Assembly: GCF_001269425.1 (NCBI RefSeq)
Contig: NZ_CP011787.1
Location: forward strand, 372,001 to 436,000
Reading direction: 5' to 3'
DNA: 64,000 nt
Source of the DNA: Candidatus Palibaumannia cicadellinicola
GTDB lineage: Bacteria; Pseudomonadota; Gammaproteobacteria; Enterobacterales; Enterobacteriaceae
The position numbers were made by a program, and so were the translations under genes. Shown here piece by piece: positions 10,652 through 21,947 of the stretch (position 1 is its first letter; each line of letters opens with the position of its first letter). A model generated the notes under the pieces. It did not search any database. It was not told the origin of the DNA and saw nothing but the letters and a program-made list of their open reading frames with translations.

Positions 10652-10680
10652 TTTACTATACTATGTGCTATAGTATAGTA
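10652..10680 (+). promoter_or_regulatory. Candidate tRNA-Asn promoter inside a perfect palindrome
   Basis: TTTACT (10652-10657) and TATAGT (10674-10679) are 16 bases apart, placing a start about 13 bases before tRNA-Asn. The same segment is a perfect inverted repeat: an 11-base arm beginning TACTATACTAT (10654-10664), a 5-base spacer, then its complement to 10680. The palindrome may be a by-product of the -10/-35 sequence, a cruciform or a protein site. No repressor is known to me for it. Confidence 0.5.
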
Positions 10681-10698
10681 TTAAAATAATTATAAAAT

Positions 10699-10774
10699 TC
10701 CTCTGTAGTTCAGTTGGTAGAACGGCGGACTGTTAATCCGTATGTCACTGGTTCGAGTCCAGTCAGAGGAGCCA
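10699..10774 (+). tRNA. tRNA-Asn(GUU)
   Basis: 76-base cloverleaf with acceptor TCCTCTG/CAGAGGA, anticodon GTT in CTGTTAA, T arm CTGGT-TCGAGTC-CAG, discriminator G and an encoded CCA (10772-10774). It is nearly identical to E. coli tRNA-Asn. It stands alone between fumC and mnmA. Confidence 0.97.
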
Positions 10775-10956
10775 GCTAATATTAGCTAAACATAAAATTA
10801 TCTAGTACCTAATCTATATAATATCTATTATACTGAATAAAGATCTATATATCATAATATCATAGTAATAAAATCATGAATTATATATTTTTAATAAAGT
10901 ACTGCGCTGCATAAATTAACCGAATTAGATACCTATACCTATTTATTTTATATCAT

Positions 10957-12057
10957 ATGAATAAAAAACAAAAAGTTATCGTGGGAATGTCAGGGGGTGT
11001 GGATTCTTCAGTGTCTGCTTTGTTGTTGCAGCAACAAGGTTATCAAGTTGAAGGACTATTCATGAAAAATTGGGAAGAAGACGATAATAATAAATATTGT
11101 ACTATTGCTAAGGATCTTTATGATGCTCAGACAGTATGTGATCAATTAGGTATTATTCTGCATGCAGTTAACTTTGCTGCTGAATACTGGGATAAAGTAT
11201 TTGAATTATTTTTAGCTGAATATCGCGCTGGACGGACTCCTAATCCAGATATTTTATGTAATAAAGAGATTAAATTTAATGTTTTTCTATATTTTGCAAC
11301 AAAAAATTTATCTGCTGATTACATTGCTACTGGACACTATGTTAGAAGTAAAAAAATTAAAGGGAAAAGCCTTTTATTACGCGGAAAAGATGAAAAAAAA
11401 GATCAAAGTTATTTTCTTTATACTCTAGGATATAAAGAAATTGCACAGTGCTTATTTCCAGTAGGAGAACTTAATAAAGTTCAAGTAAGAGCTATAGCTG
11501 CACAATTTGGATTAGCCACTACTGCTAAAAAAGACTCTACCGGGATATGTTTTATTGGCAAACGTAAGTTACGTGATTTACTAAGTAAATATATTACTCC
11601 TAAACCAGGAGTAATAGTAACAGTGGATGGTAAACAAATAGGTTATCATCCAGGCTTAATTTATTTTACGTTAGGTCAACGTAAAGGTCTAGGTATAGGT
11701 GGAACTCGTAATAGTAGTAGTAATGATCCTTGGTATGTGGTAGATAAAAATATCAAACAAAATGTTCTTATTGTTGCCCAAGGACACGAACATCCACGGC
11801 AAATGGCTACTAGCCTTATAGCCTATAAAATACACTGGGTAGATCGTCGTATCTCTTTGACTAAACCGCTGCGTTGCACAGCAAAAACTCGTTATCGCCA
11901 GCCTGATATAGGTTGTTTGGTGGAACCTATGGTTGACGATGATATGTTACTAGTTATTTTTGATTATCCGGTAGCAGCAGTTACACCCGGACAGTCAGTA
12001 GTATTATATCTAGCAGATATTTGCCTAGGTGGAGGTGTTATTCAAGCTCGAAGTTAA
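10957..12057 (+). CDS. mnmA: MnmA, tRNA 2-thiouridylase
   Basis: 366 residues (E. coli 368). It activates U34 of Lys, Glu and Gln tRNAs with ATP and inserts sulfur received from TusE. The PP-loop motif GMSGGVDSS is at the N-terminus. The two catalytic cysteines appear in [12 protein letters not shown] and DSTGICFIG. The central tRNA-binding and C-terminal beta-barrel regions are full length. It heads the conserved mnmA-hflD-purB cluster. Confidence 0.97.
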   Translation: MNKKQKVIVGMSGGVDSSVSALLLQQQGYQVEGLFMKNWEEDDNNKYCTIAKDLYDAQTVCDQLGIILHAVNFAAEYWDKVFELFLAEYRAGRTPNPDILCNKEIKFNVFLYFATKNLSADYIATGHYVRSKKIKGKSLLLRGKDEKKDQSYFLYTLGYKEIAQCLFPVGELNKVQVRAIAAQFGLATTAKKDSTGICFIGKRKLRDLLSKYITPKPGVIVTVDGKQIGYHPGLIYFTLGQRKGLGIGGTRNSSSNDPWYVVDKNIKQNVLIVAQGHEHPRQMATSLIAYKIHWVDRRISLTKPLRCTAKTRYRQPDIGCLVEPMVDDDMLLVIFDYPVAAVTPGQSVVLYLADICLGGGVIQARS

Positions 12058-12099
12058 TAATTATTTTTGTATTGCTTACATATTTAACCCGGAGTGATT

Positions 12100-12729
12100 T
12101 TGGCGAAAAATTATGTTGATATAACGCTAGCATTAGCCGGAGTATGTCAGAGTGCCAGATTGGTGCAGCAACTAGCATACTATAGTAAGTGCGATGAACA
12201 CCAGTTGCGAATTTTATTACATAGCATACTTGATCGGCATCCTTCATCAGTACTGTCAGTTTACAGCGATGCATTAGTTAATTTAAAGATAGGATTAGAG
12301 ACGCTACAAAAAGTCCTTTCTCTTTCTACAAGAGAAGAGCTAAGCGCAGAATTAGCTCGTTATACTCTTGGTTTAATAGTCTTAGAAAGAAAATTACATT
12401 GTAATATTCAAGCAAAGAATAAGCTAAGTCTTTACATCAGTGAGCTTGAACAAAAAATACTAAATTTTGATATTTTATCAGAAACTGTAGTTAGTGCTAT
12501 TTCTGATATTTATATGGAGGTAATCAGTCCATTAGGTTTACGTATTAAAGTTACTGGTACCCCTACAATTTTAAAAAATAGTCACATTCAGAATAAAGTA
12601 CGTGCGGTACTACTAGCTGGTATCCGTTCCGCTGTTTTGTGGCAACAAGTAGGAGGTGGTAGACTACAGTTAATGTTTAGCCGTAATCATTTGTTCGCGC
12701 AGACTAAACAGCTACTGTTACAATGTTAA
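12100..12729 (+). CDS. hflD: HflD, lysogenization regulator homologue
   Basis: 209 residues (E. coli 213). Peripheral, all-alpha membrane-associated protein, known in E. coli for binding phage lambda CII. Its housekeeping role is unclear. Conserved blocks include DITLALAGVCQSARLVQQLA, RYTLGLIVLERKL and VGGGRLQLMFSRN. TTG at 12100 is preferred: it is preceded by CGGAG at 12090-12094 with 5-base spacing and gives the family start MAKNY. The in-frame GTG at 12094 lies on the ribosome site itself. With no phage in sight, retention points to a cellular function. Confidence 0.93.
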   Translation: MAKNYVDITLALAGVCQSARLVQQLAYYSKCDEHQLRILLHSILDRHPSSVLSVYSDALVNLKIGLETLQKVLSLSTREELSAELARYTLGLIVLERKLHCNIQAKNKLSLYISELEQKILNFDILSETVVSAISDIYMEVISPLGLRIKVTGTPTILKNSHIQNKVRAVLLAGIRSAVLWQQVGGGRLQLMFSRNHLFAQTKQLLLQC

Positions 12730-12758
12730 CCCTTAACCCTTATTTATTATTTTTTTAG

Positions 12759-14147
<1,389 letters not shown>

Positions 14148-14179
14148 TCAGTAATAGTAGTCTAGTCATAAACATACAT

Positions 14180-14203
14180 ATACTACAAATAGCGTAGTAG
14201 TAT
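14180..14203. terminator. Hairpin between convergent purB and lolE
   Basis: ATACTAC (14180-14186) pairs with GTAGTAT (14197-14203) around a 10-base loop in the 63-base gap between two convergent genes. No clear T-run follows on either strand, so a rho-independent terminator is only suggested by position. Confidence 0.3.
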
Positions 14204-14210
14204 GAAATAA

Positions 14211-15464
14211 TTATTTCTTATTTAGAATGTGTACTGGATCAATACTGCTTGCTCGCTGCGCTGGATACCAACTAGCTAGTAAACTAAGCAGTATAGCAGT
14301 ACTTATAACAATAAGTATATCCTGCAAATGTAATTCAGTTGGTAGAAAATTAATAAAATAAATGTTGCTAGACAATAGCGAATAACCTAATAAGTTCTCT
14401 ATCATTTTAACTAGTTTTGTTAAATTTACAGCAATTATGGCGCCTGATATGGCACCTATAATGCAGCCATAAATACCAACTAATAAACCATACCATAGAA
14501 AAATACCATAAGCTAAAGAGTCTTTAGCTCCTAAAGTACGTAATATAGCAATATCTGCGTATTTATCTTTTACTGCCATAACTAAAGTAGATACTATATT
14601 AAAGCAAGCTACCAATATCACTAACATCATAGCTAGATAAATGATAGAGCGTATCATTTTAATATCTTTATACATGTCACCATAAGTATCCATCCAACTA
14701 CTTAGAAAAACATAGCGATCAGTAACTTTGGCAGCTGCTAGTACTAGTTTATTAGCATTAAAAATATCTGTTACTTTTATAGCAATACCATCAATATTTT
14801 TACCTGTATTTAAATAATGCTGGGCATCTATTAATGGTATCATTGCAAAGTTATTATCTATCTGGCTACTTAACGAAAAGATACCAATTACTTGTAAATT
14901 AATACGCTTATATTGCAACTGTGTTATATTTTTATCTATATTTCTATTTGAAATTAGAATATTTAGCCAGTCACCTAGTTTAACTTTTAGATTGTCAGCA
15001 ACACCTTGACCAATAATAATCTGTTGCTTGTCGGCCATAAAATTATGCCAAGCTTGGTTTTTTACAAAGTACGGTAGCGCGCTTAGTCGTATTTCCTGTG
15101 CTGGATCTACCCCTTTAATTTGAAGAATCTGTTGTTTTTCATCGTGTTCTACTAGACTTGTGAAATTAATATAAGGTGTAGCTGCTACTATTCCTGGCAA
15201 TTTTTCTATGCGCTTTATCAATTTATGCCATTCTAAGAATGGAGGAGGATTTACTGGTTCAATTTGTCCATGTGCTACAACAGCAAGTATACGCTGATTT
15301 AATTCACGTTCAAAACCATTCATCGCACTAAGAACAATAATTAGTACCATTACACCAATAGATATCCCGATGGTAGATATTATAGAAATAATAGATACCA
15401 TCCCACCACGCATTCTAAGGTTAAAACGTAGCGCAATCTGTAATGATAAAGGTATGATACTCAT
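14211..15464 (-). CDS. lolE: LolE, lipoprotein-releasing ABC permease
   Basis: 417 residues (E. coli LolE 414). Inner-membrane subunit of LolCDE, which extracts outer-membrane-destined lipoproteins and passes them to LolA. It has one N-terminal transmembrane helix (about residues 24-50), a large periplasmic domain, then three C-terminal helices of the FtsX/MacB type and the end [15 protein letters not shown]. LolE rather than LolC is assigned from its position after lolD and from sequence. Seven bases separate it from lolD. Confidence 0.94.
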   Translation of the reverse strand: MSIIPLSLQIALRFNLRMRGGMVSIISIISTIGISIGVMVLIIVLSAMNGFERELNQRILAVVAHGQIEPVNPPPFLEWHKLIKRIEKLPGIVAATPYINFTSLVEHDEKQQILQIKGVDPAQEIRLSALPYFVKNQAWHNFMADKQQIIIGQGVADNLKVKLGDWLNILISNRNIDKNITQLQYKRINLQVIGIFSLSSQIDNNFAMIPLIDAQHYLNTGKNIDGIAIKVTDIFNANKLVLAAAKVTDRYVFLSSWMDTYGDMYKDIKMIRSIIYLAMMLVILVACFNIVSTLVMAVKDKYADIAILRTLGAKDSLAYGIFLWYGLLVGIYGCIIGAISGAIIAVNLTKLVKMIENLLGYSLLSSNIYFINFLPTELHLQDILIVISTAILLSLLASWYPAQRASSIDPVHILNKK

Positions 15465-15471
15465 TTAATTA

Positions 15472-16176
15472 TTAATTAGAGCTAAATTTTATACTTTGTT
15501 GCAGCACAATTCCTTCACTTATCTGAAGTTTTCGGTTTAAGCTATTAGCTAATCGTAAATCATGCGTTACTACTATAAAAGTAGTACCATGTTGCATATT
15601 TATTGATTTAATTATATTAAAAATACTATCTGCGTTACTTTTGTCTAGATTGCCAGTAGGCTCATCAGCAAGAACAAGCGATGGGTAATTAACTAATGCA
15701 CGTGCAATAGCTACTCGCTGTCTCTCACCGCCAGATAACTCAGCAGGTCTATGAGCGCTGCGTTTTTCTAGTCCTACCATTGCTAGCATTTCCAGTGCTA
15801 CAGTTTTTGCTAATTTTGCTTTAGCTCCTCCTATCATTTTAGGCATTGCTACATTTTCTAGAGCAGTAAAATCTGATAATAAATGGTGGAATTGATAAAT
15901 AAAACCAAGTCGGCTATTACGTATTTTAGCGCGCGCAGCTTCGCTTAGTTTATTCATAAGCTGACCTTCAAACATTACTTCACCAGAAGTTGGTGTATCT
16001 AAACCTCCAAGAATATGTAACAGCGTACTTTTACCAGAACCAGAGCGACCCATTATTGCTATCATCTCACCTGGTTGTATAGTTAAATTAACGTTCAGCA
16101 ACACATTAGTATATAGCTGACCTTCTTTATAACTCTTACTAAGCTGAGTACATTGTAATAATGGGATTTTATTCAT
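15472..16176 (-). CDS. lolD: LolD, ATPase of lipoprotein exporter
   Basis: 234 residues (E. coli 233). Cytoplasmic ATPase of LolCDE. Walker [11 protein letters not shown]-loop region [12 protein letters not shown] signature LSGGERQR and Walker [13 protein letters not shown] are all intact. It starts two bases after the lolC stop, so the subunits are probably translationally coupled. Confidence 0.97.
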   Translation of the reverse strand: MNKIPLLQCTQLSKSYKEGQLYTNVLLNVNLTIQPGEMIAIMGRSGSGKSTLLHILGGLDTPTSGEVMFEGQLMNKLSEAARAKIRNSRLGFIYQFHHLLSDFTALENVAMPKMIGGAKAKLAKTVALEMLAMVGLEKRSAHRPAELSGGERQRVAIARALVNYPSLVLADEPTGNLDKSNADSIFNIIKSINMQHGTTFIVVTHDLRLANSLNRKLQISEGIVLQQSIKFSSN

Positions 16177-16178
16177 GA

Positions 16179-17366
16179 TTATTCATAACGCAAAGCATCA
16201 ATAGCATTCCTAGTTCCGGCATACCAAGAAGGGTAAATAGTAGATAACCATGCCACTACTATAGCAAGTAAAGCAATTATAGTAATCTGTAATTTATCTA
16301 TTTCAAAAGGAAAAATTATGTTATCAAAGAAAACTAACATATGAAGTTTAGTTACCAAAATTATGCTAATAATAATACCAAATAATGCTCCAATAATTCC
16401 ATAGCTAGTACCTTGAACCATAAATAAAAGCATAATTTTACTACGAGTTAATCCCTGTGTTGTTAAAATAGCTACCTCGCGTTGTTTATCAATTACTAAT
16501 AAGCATAGAGAAGTTAGAATATTAAATGCAGCAACAGCGATAATCAGGCTCATAAGTAATCCCATAATATTTTTCTCCATACGCACTGCTTGGAATAGTT
16601 CGCTTTTACGCTCACGCCAATCTTTCCAAACTAATCCATCTGGTAAATTCTGCTTACTAAGCTTATCGACAAGCATAGGTTGCTGCAACCATAGTCGCCA
16701 GCCAGTGACATAACCAGATGGATAACGCATAAGACGCGATGCATCTTGTTGATTAACTAATAGTTGATAGTAATCTACCTCGCTATTAGCAGCATATGTA
16801 CCAGCTACAGTGAATAAGCGTTGGCTCGGCATACGACCAATTGGTGTAAATTGACTAATAGAAGGAACTATTAAGCGTATTTTATCACGACATTTAACAC
16901 CAAGCTGACTAGCTAATTTTTCACCAAGAATTACCTTATACTTACCTGGGGTAAGTGTATTAATATTGGTATCAACTAAATAGTTTTTTAATGGTTCTGG
17001 ATCAGAATTATTAATACCAAGTATTACGCCAACCGCTAAACCTGTGTTACTTTGTAAGACTACATCCCCAGTAGTTAAAGGTGCAACATTTTTAATACCT
17101 TTAAGTTTATTAATGCTTAATAGAGAAAGTTCTTTAGGTTCTAAAGAACCTTTGCTGTTAGTTAGCATAGCCTGAGGAACAAAGCCAAGAATATTAATTT
17201 CTAGTTCTCGTGCGAAACCATTCATTACCGACAACACAGTAACTAACGCAATGACTCCTAGCGTAATTCCGATAGTGGAAAGCCAGAAAACAAAATTACC
17301 GTATTTATCTGATCCATTCCCACGCATATAGCGCAGGCCAATATATAATGCGATTGGCTGATACAT
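16179..17366 (-). CDS. lolC: LolC, lipoprotein-releasing ABC permease
   Basis: 395 residues (E. coli 399). Inner-membrane partner of LolE; the periplasmic domain of LolC docks LolA. It has the family start [20 protein letters not shown], an N-terminal membrane helix, a periplasmic domain with [14 protein letters not shown], and three C-terminal helices ending [18 protein letters not shown]. It is the first gene of lolC-lolD-lolE, 65 bases after lpoB. Confidence 0.95.
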   Translation of the reverse strand: MYQPIALYIGLRYMRGNGSDKYGNFVFWLSTIGITLGVIALVTVLSVMNGFARELEINILGFVPQAMLTNSKGSLEPKELSLLSINKLKGIKNVAPLTTGDVVLQSNTGLAVGVILGINNSDPEPLKNYLVDTNINTLTPGKYKVILGEKLASQLGVKCRDKIRLIVPSISQFTPIGRMPSQRLFTVAGTYAANSEVDYYQLLVNQQDASRLMRYPSGYVTGWRLWLQQPMLVDKLSKQNLPDGLVWKDWRERKSELFQAVRMEKNIMGLLMSLIIAVAAFNILTSLCLLVIDKQREVAILTTQGLTRSKIMLLFMVQGTSYGIIGALFGIIISIILVTKLHMLVFFDNIIFPFEIDKLQITIIALLAIVVAWLSTIYPSWYAGTRNAIDALRYE

Positions 17367-17431
17367 TATTACATTAGTTTTTTTCTGTTATTGATCAATA
17401 AATATATAACCGCTTAATATTGTTCAAAAAT

Positions 17432-17983
17432 TTATTTTGAATATATAATAATACCCTTACCATCCCAGACAATCTCTCCAGTATTTACTAGCATTAACTG
17501 CATATCTAGTTCTGGTTTTTTAATATCCCCATTAGCTGTGCTATATAGCACATATTGTGCTTTCAGATATCTAGCCAATGCTATTGCTTTACTACGTGAT
17601 TCTAAACTATCTTCGTAAGAAAGTCCTAAATTAATGCGCGCACTTTTAATAGTATCTACTCTGATTAGAGTAAATTTTTCGCTATTAGCAGCAGCAATTA
17701 AGCTTCTTAACATAGTAGTAGCTTGGCCAGACTTGAGGCTACCATTAGTATTATTTTTAATAGTATTAACTAGTAGCAAACTATTTTTCCTAATACCATC
17801 AACTAACATCATATTATTTACTAATGGAGAAAGACTTGCTTCCCAGTTAATGTACTTAAACTTAGGTGGCATTTGAACTAGCTCATTAGTTGGCAAATTA
17901 GAAAAAAATTTATTTTTTTGATGACCATATGTTAGTAATGATACCGTAGTTAGTAGCATAATAAAAAACCAGCTATTGTTCAT
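17432..17983 (-). CDS. lpoB: LpoB-like PBP1B activator lacking the lipidation cysteine
   Basis: 183 residues against 213 in E. coli LpoB. The folded domain is well conserved, for example NNTNGSLKSGQATTMLRS, DSLESRSKAIALAR and MQLMLVNTGEIVWDGKG. LpoB is normally an outer-membrane lipoprotein that reaches through the peptidoglycan by a proline-rich linker to stimulate PBP1B. Here a hydrophobic signal-like segment (residues 5-20) ends in TYGH, with His where the lipidated Cys should be; the whole protein contains no Cys. The linker before the domain is about 25 residues rather than about 55 and is not proline-rich. It lies between hinT and lolC, with E. coli thiK and nagZ absent. Confidence 0.88.
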   Translation of the reverse strand: MNNSWFFIMLLTTVSLLTYGHQKNKFFSNLPTNELVQMPPKFKYINWEASLSPLVNNMMLVDGIRKNSLLLVNTIKNNTNGSLKSGQATTMLRSLIAAANSEKFTLIRVDTIKSARINLGLSYEDSLESRSKAIALARYLKAQYVLYSTANGDIKKPELDMQLMLVNTGEIVWDGKGIIIYSK

Positions 17984-18000
17984 AATTTTAGTTATTATAG

Positions 18001-18348
18001 TTAGGTTATTAACGGACCTAGTTGTCTACCTCCAAGCAAATGCATATGGAGATGATAAATTTCTTGTCCCCCATGATTGTTACAATTAATAATTAAGCGG
18101 TACCCATGATCACTTATGCTCTCTTTTTTAGCTATTTTTGCAGCTACTACAATCATTCTCCCTAATATAATTTCATCTTGAATTGTAACATCATTTACTG
18201 TTGGGATACACTTGTTAGTAACGATAATAATATGAATAGGGGCTTGGGGACTGATATCACGAAAAGCAGTAACTAGATTATCCTGATATATAATATCAGC
18301 CAAAATCTCCCTACTAATAATTTTACTAAAAATATTTATTGTTTTCAT
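18001..18348 (-). CDS. hinT: HinT purine nucleoside phosphoramidase
   Basis: 115 residues (E. coli 119). HIT-family hydrolase of adenosine 5'-phosphoramidates. The histidine triad HLHMH is present near the C-terminus, and [17 protein letters not shown] and [18 protein letters not shown] match the family. The C-terminal tail that modulates substrate choice is slightly shortened. It lies 17 bases before lpoB. Confidence 0.96.
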   Translation of the reverse strand: MKTINIFSKIISREILADIIYQDNLVTAFRDISPQAPIHIIIVTNKCIPTVNDVTIQDEIILGRMIVVAAKIAKKESISDHGYRLIINCNNHGGQEIYHLHMHLLGGRQLGPLIT

Positions 18349-18403
18349 ATTAATATTAAATTAAGTTCCAATATGAAGTTTAAAAAATTTAAATATTTAC
18401 TAA

Positions 18404-19210
18404 TTAACTTGTTTTATTAAAGTGTTTAATTGTCATTTCAGTGTCTAAGTGAAATAGTTGACAGAAATTTTCTGTAGTCACCATAGCTAATTTTTCTAAT
18501 TTAACTCCTTTTAGCGTTGCTATATATTCTGCTATATCACGTAAATAAGCTGGTTGATTTTCCTTACCACGATAAGGAACTGGTGCTAAATATGGGGAGT
18601 CTGTTTCAATTAAGATACGGTCCATAGGAATAAATCTAGCTGTATCACGTAGTATATCAGCATTACGAAATGTGATAATACCAGAAAAAGAGATATAAAA
18701 GCCTATATCTAGTGCTACTTTAGCAGTATTAATATCATCAGTAAAAGAATGTAATACTCCACTATCAGCTTTTTCTTTACGTAAAATATCGATAGTATCG
18801 TTGCTTGCGCTACGGGTATGCACAATCAGAGGTTTATTATACTCTTTACTAATACGTATATGTTCACGGAAAAAATTTTGTTGCTGCTTTTTATTATCCT
18901 GCTGATGATAATAATCTAGTCCAGTTTCACCAATTGCTACTACATCATTTCTAGCTGCTCTAGTACGTAGTGCTAATAAATCATATGGTGGTACATCAAT
19001 ATTCAATGGATGAATACCACAGGAATAAAGAATATCATTACGATTACCAATTAAGGATGTTATCCTATCAAAATTAGATAGCATGGTACACACCGATAAA
19101 ATTAACCTAACATCACGCATCCTAGCTTTGTGCATGACATCTTGGACATCATTGTGTAAATTATGGTAATTTAATTTATCAATATGACAATGGGAATCAA
19201 TTAAAAACAT
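18404..19210 (-). CDS. ycfH: YcfH, TatD-family metal-dependent hydrolase
   Basis: 268 residues (E. coli 265). TIM-barrel TatD-type deoxyribonuclease or phosphohydrolase. Metal ligands are visible in DSHCHID at the start, AIGETGLDYY, PLIVHTRSA and ILIETDSPYLAP. The physiological substrate is not settled. It follows holB by 12 bases in the conserved tmk-holB-ycfH string. Confidence 0.95.
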   Translation of the reverse strand: MFLIDSHCHIDKLNYHNLHNDVQDVMHKARMRDVRLILSVCTMLSNFDRITSLIGNRNDILYSCGIHPLNIDVPPYDLLALRTRAARNDVVAIGETGLDYYHQQDNKKQQQNFFREHIRISKEYNKPLIVHTRSASNDTIDILRKEKADSGVLHSFTDDINTAKVALDIGFYISFSGIITFRNADILRDTARFIPMDRILIETDSPYLAPVPYRGKENQPAYLRDIAEYIATLKGVKLEKLAMVTTENFCQLFHLDTEMTIKHFNKTS

Positions 19211-19222
19211 AACTGCTCTTAT

Positions 19223-20227
19223 TTATATATTATTGTTATAAGTGTACTTACTAATCTCCAATTCCCAATTTAATAATCTATGTGCAAGTAGTAATTGGCG
19301 ATTAATACCTTTAATATCTGACAACTTTTTTCTGCAATATAGCAATTGTTGTACTTTATCATGTAGATAAATAGTAGTCCAACGCTTAGCTATAGCGTTA
19401 ATTAAAGCAGATTGATCTAAATTAACTAAAAAATCTTGCGAACTTTGCTGTAGTTTCAGCGCATCAACTAATATAGTTAGTAACCAATTTAGCGGTGCAT
19501 CATCATTAACATCAATTAAAGGTAGCAAAGTTAAAAACTTACCACTATGTAAAACTTTGCTAATCGTGCTGCATAATTCTATTCTCTGTTCCCAGTATGC
19601 TGAATTTAATAAATATTGCGCAGCTAAAGGAGCACCACCACATAAACGTAGCGCTGTGCGTGCTGCTAATATAGGATAAGTATCATTATTCTGCTGATGT
19701 AGCCAACTTAACCCCATAGATTCTATCGGTAAAGGTAACTGCCAGTAAATACAGCGGCTTAATAAAGTTGGTAAAATACATGCATAATCTCTACACCCAA
19801 GTAGAAAATAAGTATTATCTGGCGGTTCCTCAATAATTTTTAGTAGTGCATTCATTCCTTGCTTAGTTAATAATTCTATATGCGCTAGCCATATTAACTT
19901 AGCTCCATCTTGGTACGCGTGAGAATATAATTTCTCTATCAACATGCGTATTATATCTACTCCAATACTATTTCTTTCTTTTTTTATATTGAGATAATAA
20001 TAATCTGGGTGATTACCTGTATTCATTAACTGGCAGCTATTGCACTGACCACAATATTTCATTGACTTTGGCTTAATACTACACATTAACCAACGAATAA
20101 TAACTTTAAATAAAGATGCCTTGCCGTTACCTGGTGGACTAGATATTAATATCGCATATCCCTTACCCTGTTGGTAAATGTTTAAAATGTTTAGGTAAGT
20201 AGATTCTAGCCAAGGGTATATTATCAT
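19223..20227 (-). CDS. holB: DNA polymerase III delta' subunit
   Basis: 334 residues, equal to E. coli HolB. It is the stator of the clamp loader that opens the beta clamp. It has an AAA+-like N-terminal domain with a degenerate P-loop (SSPPGNGKASL), a zinc site with paired cysteines in KYCGQCNSCQLMNTGNHPDYY, the SRC-type motif LLSRC and the C-terminal collar domain. It lies 16 bases after tmk. Confidence 0.93.
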   Translation of the reverse strand: MIIYPWLESTYLNILNIYQQGKGYAILISSPPGNGKASLFKVIIRWLMCSIKPKSMKYCGQCNSCQLMNTGNHPDYYYLNIKKERNSIGVDIIRMLIEKLYSHAYQDGAKLIWLAHIELLTKQGMNALLKIIEEPPDNTYFLLGCRDYACILPTLLSRCIYWQLPLPIESMGLSWLHQQNNDTYPILAARTALRLCGGAPLAAQYLLNSAYWEQRIELCSTISKVLHSGKFLTLLPLIDVNDDAPLNWLLTILVDALKLQQSSQDFLVNLDQSALINAIAKRWTTIYLHDKVQQLLYCRKKLSDIKGINRQLLLAHRLLNWELEISKYTYNNNI

Positions 20228-20243
20228 AGATAGTGATTTACCT

Positions 20244-20885
20244 TTACTGTGAGTTTGAGCTAAGCCATTGCACTATATGGTCGTGAATCGCAGCACTGCA
20301 CTGCTCCAATGGTTGTTTGGCATCAATAGTAACAATACTAGGATTATCTGCAACTAATTCCTGGTAACGTGCACGTGTACGTTGAAAAAATAATAGTGAT
20401 TCAGCTTCAATTCGGTCTATTTTTGATCCTCGCATTAGTACTCTATCTCTACTTTTAGTAGGAGGTAAATCTAGATAAATAGTAAAATCTGGATAAAAAT
20501 TACCTAAAACCGCATCACGTATAGTTTTTAATAATTTTTTATTTATACCACGACCTCCGCCTTGGTAAGCTTGGGATGAAAGATCGTGTCTATCGCTTAC
20601 TACCCAGTAACCTCGCTTTAAAGCTGGTTTAATAACACTTTCTACTAATTGAACACGGGCAGCATATAATAACAAAAGCTCTGTATATTCAGTAATAACA
20701 TCATCTTCTGCGGAGTCTATTATTATTTTTCGTAATTTTTCCGCTAATGGAGTACCACCTGGCTCACGAGTAACCACTACGTCAGTAATACCATAGCTAC
20801 GTAAAGTAGTAATTACTTGCTTAATAGCGCAGGTTTTACCCGCCCCTTCTAGACCTTCAACAACAATAAATCTACTATTATTCAT
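20244..20885 (-). CDS. tmk: Thymidylate kinase
   Basis: 213 residues, the E. coli length. It phosphorylates dTMP to dTDP. P-loop GLEGAGKT (residues 11-18), DR(H/Y)-type motif [19 protein letters not shown], and the lid region of the enterobacterial type are present. It heads tmk-holB-ycfH, but its E. coli upstream partners mltG, pabC and fabF are missing from the 657-base gap before it. Confidence 0.97.
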   Translation of the reverse strand: MNNSRFIVVEGLEGAGKTCAIKQVITTLRSYGITDVVVTREPGGTPLAEKLRKIIIDSAEDDVITEYTELLLLYAARVQLVESVIKPALKRGYWVVSDRHDLSSQAYQGGGRGINKKLLKTIRDAVLGNFYPDFTIYLDLPPTKSRDRVLMRGSKIDRIEAESLLFFQRTRARYQELVADNPSIVTIDAKQPLEQCSAAIHDHIVQWLSSNSQ

Positions 20886-21111
20886 TAGTATTTACTTATA
20901 TTCATTAGTCTTTACTTAATATAAAGTATTAAAAGTATGATGAATAGTTAATGCATAATAATATATTATTAACCTAAATATTTGTATTATAATAGGTATT
21001 AACTTTAGTTGATTATAATTAAATTACTTGTTTTTAATCCAGTATTAAGATAATAAGCTTGCTTTAGCAGCGTATCTGGCGCAAATTGTTTGTAATTTAT
21101 ATAGCTAAATA

Positions 21112-21148
21112 ATACTAACCTAAGCATCACACCTGCTTAGGTTAGTAT
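21112..21148. repeat. Perfect 15-base inverted repeat
   Basis: ATACTAACCTAAGCA (21112-21126) is followed by a 7-base loop and its exact complement (21134-21148). It is GC-richer than its surroundings. It lies in the acpP-tmk gap, about 230 bases upstream of tmk. Read on the minus strand it is followed by TTATTTAGC, not a full T-run, so it could be a weak terminator, an RNA-processing hairpin or a remnant. Confidence 0.7.
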
Positions 21149-21500
21149 CTATTATTAAATCAAGTTATACTATATTGATATTGACTTTTAGCGCTTAATC
21201 GCAACCATAGCGATCGAAATAATAAGTTTATCATTGCATGCATAATGTTTTGGTGTTGGGATGTAACGTTGTTAGATAATAATACGACTATAGTATAAGC
21301 TCGCCTATTAGCAGCCTATAGTGCAGCAACATATGATACTAACTAACTATAAATATAAAAAGGTAGCAGCAGTTAGCATTTAATGAAATAACCTGTAATT
21401 GATAATTAGGTTGGCAGTTTATCTATAACATAACTTCATAGCTAACTCATATTAAAAAATGATACCTTTATGATATTATAAAGTTAGTTATATAATTATA

Positions 21501-21536
21501 TAGGCGATCATATACTTGCATATACTTGACCGCCTA
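21501..21536 (-). terminator. Candidate hairpin terminator of acpP
   Basis: It begins a few bases past the acpP stop. On the minus strand AGGCGGTCA pairs with TGATCGCCT (nine pairs including one G-U, plus an outer A-T). The loop contains a direct repeat of CATATACTTG read on the plus strand. The downstream sequence is AT-rich without a clean T-run. Confidence 0.4.
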
Positions 21537-21542
21537 ATTTCA

Positions 21543-21788
21543 CTAACTTATTACCGATTGGCTTGCTTGAATAAAATCAATTGCTGCTTGAACAGTAGTA
21601 ATTTTTTCCGCTTCTTCGTCTGGAATTTCAGTATTAAACTCTTCTTCCAGCGCCATTACTAGCTCGACAGTGTCAAGAGAATCAGCGCCTAGATCATCAA
21701 CGAAAGAAGCATGATTCACTACTTCTTCTTTCTTCACTCCCAATTGTTCAGCGATTATTACCTTAACTCGTTCTTCGATAGTGCTCAT
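21543..21788 (-). CDS. acpP: Acyl carrier protein
   Basis: 81 residues (E. coli 78). It carries acyl chains on a 4'-phosphopantetheine arm. The attachment serine is Ser37 in [12 protein letters not shown], and the acidic recognition helix II is intact. ATG at 21788 gives the family start MSTIEERV and has AGGA upstream; the frame stays open 20 codons further upstream but that extension is basic and unlike any ACP. It ends the fabH-fabD-fabG-acpP run, with fabF lost. Confidence 0.97.
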   Translation of the reverse strand: MSTIEERVKVIIAEQLGVKKEEVVNHASFVDDLGADSLDTVELVMALEEEFNTEIPDEEAEKITTVQAAIDFIQASQSVIS

Positions 21789-21947
21789 ACTTTTAAATTT
21801 CCTATCAAAAAAAAATCGCTTTCGCGATGGTTTTTGTCTTTTAGTCATATAAAACTATACCACTAAAATACAGGCTGAGTATTACTAATTTTGAATACTA
21901 TTTTGCGTTATTTATAGTAAATAACGCAAACTATAATTTTATTATTT

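Larger units (their letters stand above)
20886..21542. other. Gene-free 657-base gap where fabF, pabC and mltG would lie
   Basis: In E. coli acpP is followed by fabF, pabC, mltG and then tmk. Here acpP and tmk survive and only stop-riddled sequence lies between. I translated parts of it and could not recognise FabF, PabC or MltG remnants. The middle (about 21180-21330) looks less AT-rich than ordinary spacers. Two hairpins are listed separately. Most likely a deletion and decay scar. Confidence 0.7.

Noticed and set aside
21789-21848. 20-codon N-terminal extension of acpP
   Set aside because: Basic, unlike any ACP, and it places the AGGA ribosome site inside the gene; ATG at 21788 fits the family.
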